A stretch of 40,561 bases of DNA from Firmicutes bacterium UBA5774 (GTDB lineage: Bacteria; Bacillota; Clostridia; Peptostreptococcales; Anaerovoracaceae): the NCBI GenBank assembly GCA_002418625.1, contig DIEM01000030.1, positions 1 to 40,561 of the forward strand, in the 5' to 3' direction. Positions 15,217-22,649 of the stretch are shown piece after piece. The position numbers were made by a program, and so were the translations under genes. Below the pieces are notes generated by a model, which was not told the DNA's origin, did no database searches, and worked only from the letters and a program-made list of their open reading frames with translations. Position 1 is the stretch's first letter. Each line of letters opens with the position of its first letter.

Positions 15217-15242
15217 GGATCGGCACCTCCTTATTTAAAACC

Positions 15243-15950
15243 TCATTTTCCTCCCAGATAAGCCTTCCGGACCTCCGGGCTGGCCATCAGCTGTTTTGCC
15301 TCTCCGGAAATGATGATTTTTCCGGTTTCGATGACATAAGCTCTGTTTGCGATCGACAGCGCCATGTGCGCATTTTGTTCCACGATCAATACGGTCGTGC
15401 CTGTTTTATTAATATCCCGGACGATCGAAAATATTTCGGCTACAAACAACGGAGCAAGCCCCATTGACGGTTCATCGAGCACGAGCAGCTTCGGACGGGC
15501 CATGAGCGCCCGGCCCATTGCCAGCATCTGTTGTTCTCCGCCGCTTAAAGTACCGCCAATCTGTTTGATCCTTTCTTTCAGTCTTGGAAATCTCTGAAAT
15601 ACAATCTCATAATCGTCTTTGAGATTTTTGGTATCTTTTCTGGTGAATGCACCCATTTCGAGATTTTCCATAACCGTCAGGTTCGCAAATATTCTTCGGC
15701 CTTCCGGCACCTGGCAAAGACCCATTTCCACGATTTTGCTCGGGCCGCATTTCAATATATCCTGATTCAGGAACGATATGGACCCATGTCTCGGGTGCAT
15801 CAGCCCCGAGATCGTCCTGAGGGTCGTCGTTTTTCCTGCGCCATTTGCGCCGATAAGTGTGACTATTTCACCTTCATTGACTTCGAAGCTTATATTTCTA
15901 AGCGCCTGGATGGTTCCATAGAATACGCTGATATTATCGACCTTAAGCAT
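15243..15950 (-). CDS. livF: Branched-chain amino acid ABC transporter ATP-binding protein LivF
   Basis: 235 residues, an ABC ATPase with Walker A GANGAGKTT (about 34-42), Q-loop region, signature LSGGEQQMLAMGRAL, Walker B LLVLDEPSMGLAP and the switch His in LIVEQNAHMAL. The SMGLAP sequence after Walker B and the short length are typical of LivF. It pairs with LivG to power the LivHM channel. Its start overlaps the end of livG by 8 bp. Confidence 0.95.
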   Translation of the reverse strand: MLKVDNISVFYGTIQALRNISFEVNEGEIVTLIGANGAGKTTTLRTISGLMHPRHGSISFLNQDILKCGPSKIVEMGLCQVPEGRRIFANLTVMENLEMGAFTRKDTKNLKDDYEIVFQRFPRLKERIKQIGGTLSGGEQQMLAMGRALMARPKLLVLDEPSMGLAPLFVAEIFSIVRDINKTGTTVLIVEQNAHMALSIANRAYVIETGKIIISGEAKQLMASPEVRKAYLGGK

Positions 15951-16734
15951 CCACGCTCACCTCCTCGCCCAAATAGACCTTGATGACCCTGGGATCCTTA
16001 CTGATTTGTTCCGGTGTGCCCATAGCGATCATCTGGCCATAATCAAGAACGACGATCCTTTCGCATATGCCCATCACAAGCTGCATGTCATGCTCAATCA
16101 GCAATACTGTCAATTTAAATTCATCTCTTATGAATTTGATCAGATTCATAAGATCATTGGTTTCCTGAGGATTCATGCCTGCTGCCGGCTCATCCAGCAG
16201 CAGCAGCTGCGGATCGGTAGCCAAAGCCCTGGCGATCTCAAGTTTGCGCTGTTCACCATAAGGTAAATTCTTCGCCAGTTCATGCGCCTTCGAGTCAATG
16301 CTGAATATTTTCAGAAGCTCCAAGGCCTTTCTGACAAGCTCCTCCTCTTCCCTGAAAAACGAAGTTGTCCTTAAAATCGCTTTAAGCGAACTATATTTGA
16401 CATTGAAATTAAAAGCAATCAATACATTGTCCAACACTGTGAGATCTTTAAATAACCTTATATTCTGAAAGGTTCTTGCGGCGCCGCTCTGTGTGATTTG
16501 GTGAGGCTTAAGCCCGTTCAGCTTTTTTGACGGCCGTCCCTCGACGTTCAGCATTATATCTCCTGTTGTTGGCAGATAAACACCGGTCAGCATATTGAAT
16601 ATCGTGGTCTTGCCTGCGCCATTCGGCCCGATGAGACCAACCAGCTCACCTGCCTCCAGTTCCAGGTTGAAATTAGTAACCGCCTTCAATCCGCCAAATT
16701 CAATTGAAATATTGCTTGCACTCAAAACTGGCAT
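15943..16734 (-). CDS. livG: Branched-chain amino acid ABC transporter ATP-binding protein LivG
   Basis: 263 residues. Begins LSASNISIEFGGLKAVTNFNL, Walker A GPNGAGKTT, signature LPYGEQRKLEIARAL, Walker B LLLLDEPAAGMNPQET (the AAGMNP is diagnostic of LivG) and LIEHDMQLVMGICERIVVLDYGQ. It overlaps livM by 1 nt (TAATG) and livF by 8 bp, so subunits are translationally coupled. Confidence 0.96.
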   Translation of the reverse strand: MPVLSASNISIEFGGLKAVTNFNLELEAGELVGLIGPNGAGKTTIFNMLTGVYLPTTGDIMLNVEGRPSKKLNGLKPHQITQSGAARTFQNIRLFKDLTVLDNVLIAFNFNVKYSSLKAILRTTSFFREEEELVRKALELLKIFSIDSKAHELAKNLPYGEQRKLEIARALATDPQLLLLDEPAAGMNPQETNDLMNLIKFIRDEFKLTVLLIEHDMQLVMGICERIVVLDYGQMIAMGTPEQISKDPRVIKVYLGEEVSVDA

Positions 16735-17789
16735 TATTCTTCGCCTCCTTCTTTTTCAGGAGTCTTTCTTTTAGGTATTTTTCTTATGGCCGCAATTGCG
16801 CTGCGCGGATTTATTTCTCCGGCGAATAAACGTCTAAAGAACCTTGTCAGAGATATCTCACTGTTGCCCATGAGTCCTCTGGGCCAGAAAATCATTAGTA
16901 CGATCAAGGCAAAGCCAAAAATGACAAGCCTGAAATCCGCAAACACACGCAGCCATTCCTGTAGATAGGTAAAAATAATCGCTGATATTATTGTTCCGGT
17001 CATGCTTCCCATTCCGCCAAGCACGACTATTACGACAAAATTGACTGAATTGAGCCAGCCAAACATTGCCGGGTTCAAATAACCGAAAAATATGGCGTAT
17101 AGTCCGCCGCCAATGCCTGCGATGAAAGCCGAGAGGGTGAACGCATACACTTTGTAGTATGCGACATTGATACCCATGGCGCTTGCGGCGATCTCATCTT
17201 CCCGAATGGATATGATCGCTCGGCCATGCGAGGATTTTATTAGATTACTTAATACAGCGACGACAATTATGGCGATGAAATAGACCCATGTGAATTCTAT
17301 TATGGCATCCAGAATGAAATTCTTCGTGTCTGAGAATGGCGGGATTCCTTTCAAGCCTGCTGCTCCGCCCGTCAAGGAATCAAGATTCACCATGATGACG
17401 CGAATAATCTCGCCAAATCCCAATGTCGTGATAGCCAGATAGTCGCCCCGTAAACGAAGTGCAGGCACGCCTATGGCCAGACCGAAAAGTGCCGTCATGA
17501 TCCCACCGGCCAAAATAGCGATCGGGATCGGCATGTTGAATCTAATAATGGCGATAGCTGTCGTGTAAGCGCCGACACACATGAAACCGGCCTGTCCAAG
17601 CGACAGTTGTCCGGTAAAGCCGCTGATCAGATTAAGGCTTAATGAAATTATCACGTATATGCCCGCAAGCGTCAGCAGCATACCGTTATATTCACTGATC
17701 ACTTCATAATATTGCAATAAAACCAATATTAGATAGATCGCTATTGATATTGCAGTCAAAGTGACAGTGTTGAATACTCTGCTCTTCAT
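16734..17789 (-). CDS. livM: Branched-chain amino acid ABC transporter permease LivM
   Basis: 351 residues, about nine hydrophobic helices, with SLSLNLISGFTGQLSLGQAGFMCVGAYT near 48-75 and LRLRGDYLAITTLGFGEIIRVIM, both classical for LivM, plus VVIVVLGGMGSMTGTII at the coupling region. The cytoplasmic tail (about 315-351) is basic then Glu-rich. Forms the membrane channel with LivH, whose gene ends 8 nt upstream. Confidence 0.95.
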   Translation of the reverse strand: MKSRVFNTVTLTAISIAIYLILVLLQYYEVISEYNGMLLTLAGIYVIISLSLNLISGFTGQLSLGQAGFMCVGAYTTAIAIIRFNMPIPIAILAGGIMTALFGLAIGVPALRLRGDYLAITTLGFGEIIRVIMVNLDSLTGGAAGLKGIPPFSDTKNFILDAIIEFTWVYFIAIIVVAVLSNLIKSSHGRAIISIREDEIAASAMGINVAYYKVYAFTLSAFIAGIGGGLYAIFFGYLNPAMFGWLNSVNFVVIVVLGGMGSMTGTIISAIIFTYLQEWLRVFADFRLVIFGFALIVLMIFWPRGLMGNSEISLTRFFRRLFAGEINPRSAIAAIRKIPKRKTPEKEGGEE

Positions 17790-17797
17790 ACCCCCAC

Positions 17798-18688
17798 CTA
17801 CACTTTCTCACGGCTGTTCATGCCTAATATGCCGGAGGGCTTTACAACGAGTATCAGTATCAGGATCGCAAATGCCACTCCGTCAGCCAGCTTCGAAGAT
17901 ATGAATCCTTTTGTAAGGGTCTCTGCCGTTCCAAGGATAAAACCTCCGAGCATAGCCCCCGGGATGCTTCCTATTCCGCCCAGTACTGCAGCCACAAACG
18001 CTTTCAGGCCGGGCATCATGCCCATATAGGGCTCTACCTGCGGGTACGCAGTGGCAAAAAGAATGCCTCCGGCAGCAGCGAGCGCCGCGCCAAGTGCAAA
18101 TGTAAAAGATATGACCCTATTGACATCAATGCCCATCAGAAAAGCGGCATCCATGTCATAAGATGTGGCTTTCATTGATTTGCCCATTTTTGTCCCATTA
18201 ATTATATAATTCAAAGTGATCATAAGAACGATGGATACGCCAAGCACTACAATTTGAACCATACTGATATTGATGCCGAAAAAATCGAAATTGACATTGG
18301 TGAAGGTCGGGAATTGTTTTGGGTTCGGCCCCATGACCGGTATGACCCTTGCGCCGTTCTCAAGCAGCGTCGAGACGCCGATCGCTGTTATGAGCGCTGT
18401 GATTCTTGGAGAATTTCGCAATGGTTTATAGCATGTACGTTCAATGAATATTCCAATCAATGCGCAGCTGACCATCGATACCACAAACGCCAGCAACAAA
18501 GTCGGTAAAGAGACGACCCCCATGGCGGTAAGTATGAAATAACCTGCAAAAGCGCCCAGCATTAAAACGTCGCCATGAGCAAAATTGATCAGTTTGACGA
18601 TACCGTAAACCATGGTATAGCCCAAAGCAAGCAGTGCATAGATGCTTCCAAGCGCGATCCCGTTGATCATTTGCTGTATGAATTCCAT
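17798..18688 (-). CDS. livH: Branched-chain amino acid ABC transporter permease LivH
   Basis: 296 residues, multi-spanning. Shows IQQMINGIALGSIYALLALG, MVYGIVKLINFAHGDVLMLGAF and the coupling sequence FVAAVLGGIGSIPGAMLGG, all typical of LivH. AAGGGGGAAA precedes the ATG. It is separated from livK by 121 nt containing a perfect 38-bp palindrome, so its expression may be set apart from the binding protein. Confidence 0.95.
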   Translation of the reverse strand: MEFIQQMINGIALGSIYALLALGYTMVYGIVKLINFAHGDVLMLGAFAGYFILTAMGVVSLPTLLLAFVVSMVSCALIGIFIERTCYKPLRNSPRITALITAIGVSTLLENGARVIPVMGPNPKQFPTFTNVNFDFFGINISMVQIVVLGVSIVLMITLNYIINGTKMGKSMKATSYDMDAAFLMGIDVNRVISFTFALGAALAAAGGILFATAYPQVEPYMGMMPGLKAFVAAVLGGIGSIPGAMLGGFILGTAETLTKGFISSKLADGVAFAILILILVVKPSGILGMNSREKV

Positions 18689-18721
18689 AATTTCCCCCTT
18701 GGTAAATACTGTCGAATTTTC

Positions 18722-18759
18722 ATTAATAATGGGGGAATTTAAATTCCCCCATTATTAAT
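18722..18759. repeat. Perfect 38-bp palindrome between livK and livH
   Basis: The 19 bases at 18722-18740 (beginning ATTAATAATGGGGG) are exactly repeated as the reverse complement at 18741-18759. In RNA this gives a long hairpin with AAATTT at the tip and a GGGGG/CCCCC core. There is no T tract after it on the minus strand beyond AATTT-like bases, so it is more likely an mRNA-stabilising or partial-termination hairpin for livK than a full terminator; a DNA operator is the alternative. Confidence 0.9.
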
Positions 18760-18809
18760 CATATTCTTTTATATTGGGAAATGCTGCTGCGAGTCTGTCG
18801 AATCCGGTT

Positions 18810-19973
18810 TTAAGGATTGACGGTAGCAGAGTATGCGACAGCTGGCTTGCCTGCTTCAGAGCCTTTAACGACCTCAACCATGACTGCGGATTTTACAGGA
18901 TTTCTTCTTTCGTCGAATGAAATCTGACCGGTTACGAATTTCTTATCGGTTGCAGCCATGGCAGCCTGGATCGCTTCAGGTTCGGTCGAACCCGCCGCTT
19001 CGATCGCATCTGCCAAAATGTAAGTAGCGTCATATGCCAAAGCGGCGAGAGCGTTTGGCGATACATTGTAAAGCTCAGTGTATTTGTCGACAAAAGTCCT
19101 TACATCCCCATCTTCCGCATCCGGCGAGTAATGATTGCTGTAATAGCAGCCCACGACCTCGTCTCCGGCATTATTGACTATCTCATCCCAGCCGTCAGCT
19201 CCAAGCATCGGGATCGTGAGGCCTTGAGACCTGACCTGCTTTGCGATCAGGGATACAGTGCTGTAGTAATCGGGAATGAATAATACTTCTGGTCCGGCAC
19301 TGCTGATTTTTGTCAGCTGTGCGTTGAAATCCTTGTCTCCTGTCGCATAGGATTCTTCCGCTACGATCGTTCCGCCCATTTCTTCAAACTTCGCTTTGAA
19401 GTTCTCTGTGAGGCCTTTGGAATAATCATTTGTATTGTCAAATAAAATTGCTGCTTTCATTGACTTTAAATTTTCGTATGCGAACTTCGCTACGACCTGA
19501 CCTTGAAATGAATCATTGTAGCATGCCCTGAAGATGTAATCTCCGGCATCCGTTACAGTATCGTTCGTTGACGAATGAGTAATTAAAATAATTTGTCTCG
19601 CCTGCGCATCGCTTGTGATGGCGAGGGTGCATTTGCTTGTCAGCGCGCCGATAATCCCGACGACACCGTCCTTGGTCACAAGCTTCGTAAACGCATTCTT
19701 GGTTTTTTCGGGATTTGCTTCGTCATCTTCAACAATGACCTGCAATTCTCTTCCCAATACGCCGCCGTTGGCATTAATTTCGTCGACAGCCATAATTATG
19801 GCGTCTCTCGATTGGGTTCCATAAGCAGAAACAGCACCACTGATAGGCTGAATGCTTCCGATCAGGATCGGGCCGGCTTCCTCTGACTCTTCACCTCCGC
19901 CGCCTCCGCATCCGGAGAATGCCGTAAGGACAAGTGCCAATACTAATGCTAATGATAATATTTTTTTTAACAT
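18810..19973 (-). CDS. livK: Branched-chain amino acid ABC transporter substrate-binding lipoprotein
   Basis: 387 residues from the ATG at 19971-19973 (AGGAGGG 6-9 nt upstream); a longer frame to 20051 adds only untypical residues. The start is a lipoprotein signal, MLKKILSLALVLALVLTAFS then GC, with lipid attachment expected at Cys22, followed by a Gly/Glu linker. The mature part is a type I periplasmic-binding fold: ILIGSIQPISGAVSAYGTQSRDAI, LQVIVEDDEANPEKTKNAFTKLV, GVVGIIGALTSKCTLA, and FIPDYYSTVSLIAKQVR. It hands amino acids to LivHMGF; preference among Leu, Ile, Val or other amino acids cannot be read from sequence. Confidence 0.94.
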   Translation of the reverse strand: MLKKILSLALVLALVLTAFSGCGGGGGEESEEAGPILIGSIQPISGAVSAYGTQSRDAIIMAVDEINANGGVLGRELQVIVEDDEANPEKTKNAFTKLVTKDGVVGIIGALTSKCTLAITSDAQARQIILITHSSTNDTVTDAGDYIFRACYNDSFQGQVVAKFAYENLKSMKAAILFDNTNDYSKGLTENFKAKFEEMGGTIVAEESYATGDKDFNAQLTKISSAGPEVLFIPDYYSTVSLIAKQVRSQGLTIPMLGADGWDEIVNNAGDEVVGCYYSNHYSPDAEDGDVRTFVDKYTELYNVSPNALAALAYDATYILADAIEAAGSTEPEAIQAAMAATDKKFVTGQISFDERRNPVKSAVMVEVVKGSEAGKPAVAYSATVNP

Positions 19974-20027
19974 AGATACCCTCCTAAATAATAATGCGTA
20001 CAAATTTCTGCTATAAGTACAAAATAA

Positions 20028-20056
20028 ATTATAATCAATTACCTGACGCAATACAA
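20028..20056 (-). promoter_or_regulatory. Possible livK promoter
   Basis: Minus strand TTGTAT (20051-20056), 17-nt spacer and perfect TATAAT (20028-20033), leaving a short leader of about 45-50 nt before the livK ATG. The -35 is only half matched. Confidence 0.45.
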
Positions 20057-20265
20057 CTTAATTTTTGCGGTAAAAATACTAATTTTCGAACAATTTGCCA
20101 AAGCATCAGCTATTTTTTTAATTTTTCTGAAAATTACTTTCCTTTATATGTCAATGATGCATTAAGCTTGATAATTTTTGTCGAATTATGAATGGTCCAG
20201 GATCCTGAAGGATAGTGATAATTCATAGAATACTTAAAATTCCAATGTTTTAATGCAAAATGTTC

Positions 20266-20294
20266 TAGACATCATAAATTTGACGTTGTATAAT
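20266..20294 (+). promoter_or_regulatory. Predicted promoter of the zinc-ribbon gene
   Basis: TAGACA (20266-20271), exactly 17 nt, then TATAAT (20289-20294): one mismatch from consensus overall. The start of transcription would be near 20301, giving a leader of about 113 nt before the ATG at 20414. Confidence 0.65.
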
Positions 20295-20413
20295 TACTTA
20301 AGAGATTATAAAAACGACTCAATGGTCCGAACTTCTTCTTGGAAAAGTCGCTCCCATTAATCCAATTTAAGTCTCTGAATAATTTTTTTTTATGTTTTGG
20401 AGGAAAGAACACA

Positions 20414-20581
20414 ATGGAAGAAAAAATACTCGTATGTCAAGACTGTGGCAAAGAATTTGTATTTACGATCGGCGAGCAGGAGTTTTACAAAGAGAAAGGT
20501 TTTGATAACGAACCAAAAAGATGTAAGGAATGCAGAGACAAGAAAAAGAACGAAAGAAGAAGCTTCAGAAACGATAGATAG
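20414..20581 (+). CDS. Small zinc-ribbon domain protein
   Basis: 55 residues from ATG 20414, preceded by GGAGGA at 20399-20404. It holds two CxxC pairs: LVCQDCGKEF (Cys 8, 11) and RCKECRDKK (Cys 36, 39), with the EQEFYKEKGF segment between them and a strongly basic end. This matches the short 'probable zinc-ribbon' family seen in many Firmicutes, where function is unknown; nucleic-acid or ribosome binding is only inferred from the charge. It is monocistronic, with its own promoter and terminator, and is the only plus-strand gene in the right three-quarters of the window. Confidence 0.85.
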   Translation: MEEKILVCQDCGKEFVFTIGEQEFYKEKGFDNEPKRCKECRDKKKNERRSFRNDR

Positions 20582-20600
20582 TTTCCGAAAAATCGTATTA

Positions 20601-20626
20601 AACCGGGTCTTCAAACCCGGTTTTTT
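20601..20626 (+). terminator. Rho-independent terminator of the zinc-ribbon gene
   Basis: Stem AACCGGGT / ACCCGGTT (8 bp) with a 6-nt loop and TTTTTT run, 20 nt after the stop codon. The convergent Tad operon ends at 20656. Confidence 0.9.
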
Positions 20627-20655
20627 ATATTGTCCGGAAAAATTGCCATCCCTCG

Positions 20656-21837
20656 TCATATCCAACGAAAACCCTTTAACATCCACAGATCCGCTGCTGC
20701 CAGCAACAAAGCAAAGCAAAATTTGTCAGTCGGCCCTATCTTGTCAGACAATAGAACGCCGATCATAATAAGTGACGCGGCCGCTTGAGTGACGATCATT
20801 GCTTTTCCACTTTTATTCCAGTACTCGTGTAATTTTCCACCGACCCCACCGAATTTCATAGTCTCATCATTCATATCATCGTCCGGTATTTCATCTTCTG
20901 CCGCAAGGCCTGCGCCCCTCAATATTATCGCTTCACGCGCAAGATAGGATCTTTCCTCATCAAGCAAAATCCTCGTGAATGATTCCAAGCCTGAATATTG
21001 GTTTCTCAAATGCAGGAGAAGCAAGTCAGCGCATGAAAAAAAGTAGCCGCAACCCTTCTTACGACTAGCTGCTTTTATTATATTGCCCAAATCATGAAAT
21101 ATGTCTTTGCTTCCGCTTCCATCTGGTACAAACATCAGCCTGATTTCCAGGGTCAAAGGATCTGCGAATATTCTCTCAGACGTCAGTGCCATACAATCAT
21201 GGCGAATCAAATAATCTTCCGCACGGATGATGGCATCAGCGATATTGTAGACGACCCTGTACAGATTGAAGAGATCGCCTTCCAGCATACTATTCAACGG
21301 CTGCAACCCATCTCGATCATATCTGATTCTTATTTTATCTTCAACGACCATATAGTCCATATCAAGAAAAATGTCCGGCTTGCAATTTTCAAGTATTTTG
21401 ATTTGATAATCAGGTTCACTTGCTGAATAATAGGTTGCTGATACTCTGAGCCTTTCTCCGAGTTCGGCCTTCATACCCCGTTCCTCGTTATGATCTATGC
21501 CGATCAAGGCCATGCTCGCTGATCTGAAAAGATATTCGCTGCTGCCGAACTTCAATCTGTCTTGATGCTCCAATCGAACCATCGAACCCGGTTCAATTAT
21601 TTCATCATTCAAGCAGACCGGCAACACTTCAGATTTGACATTTAGACAGCAGTGGTCATTTGAAACGGAAAATTCAACAGCCGCCACCTTTTCATGATCA
21701 TCGCAATGATCTACACAGCCTGCGGCAATCTGTCCGCTTGTTTTGAAAAGGCACATGCCACTGTGAATAATATTGATCTCGCCGCTGTCAACCGTAACAA
21801 GATGATGTGTCATTGATTTTCTTCGCATTTGCTGCAT
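20656..21837 (-). CDS. DUF6382-type protein with FHA-like N-terminal region and C-terminal membrane anchor
   Basis: 393 residues. Residues about 30-110 contain a pattern like the second half of a forkhead-associated domain (CLNDEIIEPGSMVRLEHQDRLKFGSSEYLF). The middle (about 140-290) fits the DUF6382 type found next to clostridial Tad genes, with YRVVYNIADAIIRAEDYLI and LMFVPD. Two hydrophobic helices lie near the end (about 348-365 and 370-388). I used the start at 21837, which has GGAGGAGGAAGG upstream; ATG 21813 overlapping the previous stop as ATGA is an alternative. Last gene of the Tad operon. Likely an inner-membrane accessory or phospho-dependent regulator of the pilus; not proven. Confidence 0.65.
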   Translation of the reverse strand: MQQMRRKSMTHHLVTVDSGEINIIHSGMCLFKTSGQIAAGCVDHCDDHEKVAAVEFSVSNDHCCLNVKSEVLPVCLNDEIIEPGSMVRLEHQDRLKFGSSEYLFRSASMALIGIDHNEERGMKAELGERLRVSATYYSASEPDYQIKILENCKPDIFLDMDYMVVEDKIRIRYDRDGLQPLNSMLEGDLFNLYRVVYNIADAIIRAEDYLIRHDCMALTSERIFADPLTLEIRLMFVPDGSGSKDIFHDLGNIIKAASRKKGCGYFFSCADLLLLHLRNQYSGLESFTRILLDEERSYLAREAIILRGAGLAAEDEIPDDDMNDETMKFGGVGGKLHEYWNKSGKAMIVTQAAASLIMIGVLLSDKIGPTDKFCFALLLAAADLWMLKGFRWI

Positions 21838-22649
21838 GGCTTGTATCCTTCCTCCTCCGCATGCTTTTTATCCATGGTTATAATGTATCTTGAAACGAGC
21901 GGACATGTTCCCGCATGATATGCTTCCCCGGAATCGCTGAAACAATATACAAGACTTCCGTCTGTCAGGTTTCCTGAGCCGCACAGCCTGCATGGCCTGA
22001 ATTTCTTTCTGATATCGAATGTCAGTAGGACCTCTTCAGGATCTGCCCTGATAAATTGGCAATCTTTGTTATGATACTTTTCCCCTGCTCTCGGAAAGAC
22101 ATAGACGATTTCGCAACTTGCTGCCTTGGCCATTTCTGCAAACTGCATGGGAATACCCTGTTCGATTTTTCCTGTCCATGCACGCGCACGAATTTGATTT
22201 TCTATATGGACCGATCCGTAAAGCTCAATCGGCAGCTTCATTTGAATGTCGTAGCCGATCCTTAATTGGATTTGGCTGCTCCTGCCTCCCTCTGAGAATA
22301 AATATCTGCATTCTTCCATTCTCAAATTGTTTACGATCCCAGCCCTGTCCTGTTTCAGACTCGCGAGCAAATCGCTCTGCAATCCTAACAGATCAAGCGG
22401 CAAGGCATTTGTCGCTTCGACAGGAATTGCTCCGGTCACGCCCGCGATATCGGCTGCATAAGCCTCTGCTGCTATCACGCGGATCCTATCATTCATGCCG
22501 TGGAAGATCATTTCCTGTATATACATTATCTTGATCAAATAGGCCAAAGTAATGATACTGATGATGAATACGGGAAGAAATAAGGCTGCCTCCACCGTCA
22601 CAGATCCTCTTGCATTATTCTCGCATGCGCCGGTCATTCTAATATGCAT
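21810..22649 (-). CDS. TadE-like pseudopilin with two C-terminal Cys/His metal-binding repeats
   Basis: 279 residues. A class III (prepilin-type) signal is visible: ARG15 then SVTVEAALFLPVFII, with Glu at +5, and a single hydrophobic helix. The extracellular part runs about 45-180. After it come two repeats with the plan (Y/C)xFxxxGExYHxxxC...(R/K)PCxxC: His192/Cys197/Cys220/Cys223 and His245/Cys249/Cys272/Cys275. Such H-C-C-C sets should bind zinc and resemble Ada-like metal modules fused to secreted proteins. It overlaps the DUF5702 gene by 11 bp and the DUF6382 gene by 28 bp. Confidence 0.8.
   Translation of the reverse strand: MHIRMTGACENNARGSVTVEAALFLPVFIISIITLAYLIKIMYIQEMIFHGMNDRIRVIAAEAYAADIAGVTGAIPVEATNALPLDLLGLQSDLLASLKQDRAGIVNNLRMEECRYLFSEGGRSSQIQLRIGYDIQMKLPIELYGSVHIENQIRARAWTGKIEQGIPMQFAEMAKAASCEIVYVFPRAGEKYHNKDCQFIRADPEEVLLTFDIRKKFRPCRLCGSGNLTDGSLVYCFSDSGEAYHAGTCPLVSRYIITMDKKHAEEEGYKPCSKCEENQ

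Larger units (their letters stand above)
19974..20413. other. 440-bp divergent control region (livK operon / zinc-ribbon gene)
   Basis: AT-rich non-coding stretch. It holds a minus-strand promoter for livK (20028-20056), a plus-strand promoter for the zinc-ribbon gene (20266-20294), a perfect 10-bp palindrome CAGGATCCTG (20198-20207), two copies of AATGGTCC (20191 and 20321), and a TTTTTGTCGAA sequence (20175-20185) matching the Spo0A box core. The zinc-ribbon leader from about 20301 to 20413 is itself over 100 nt. No T-box or known riboswitch was recognised. Confidence 0.6.
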
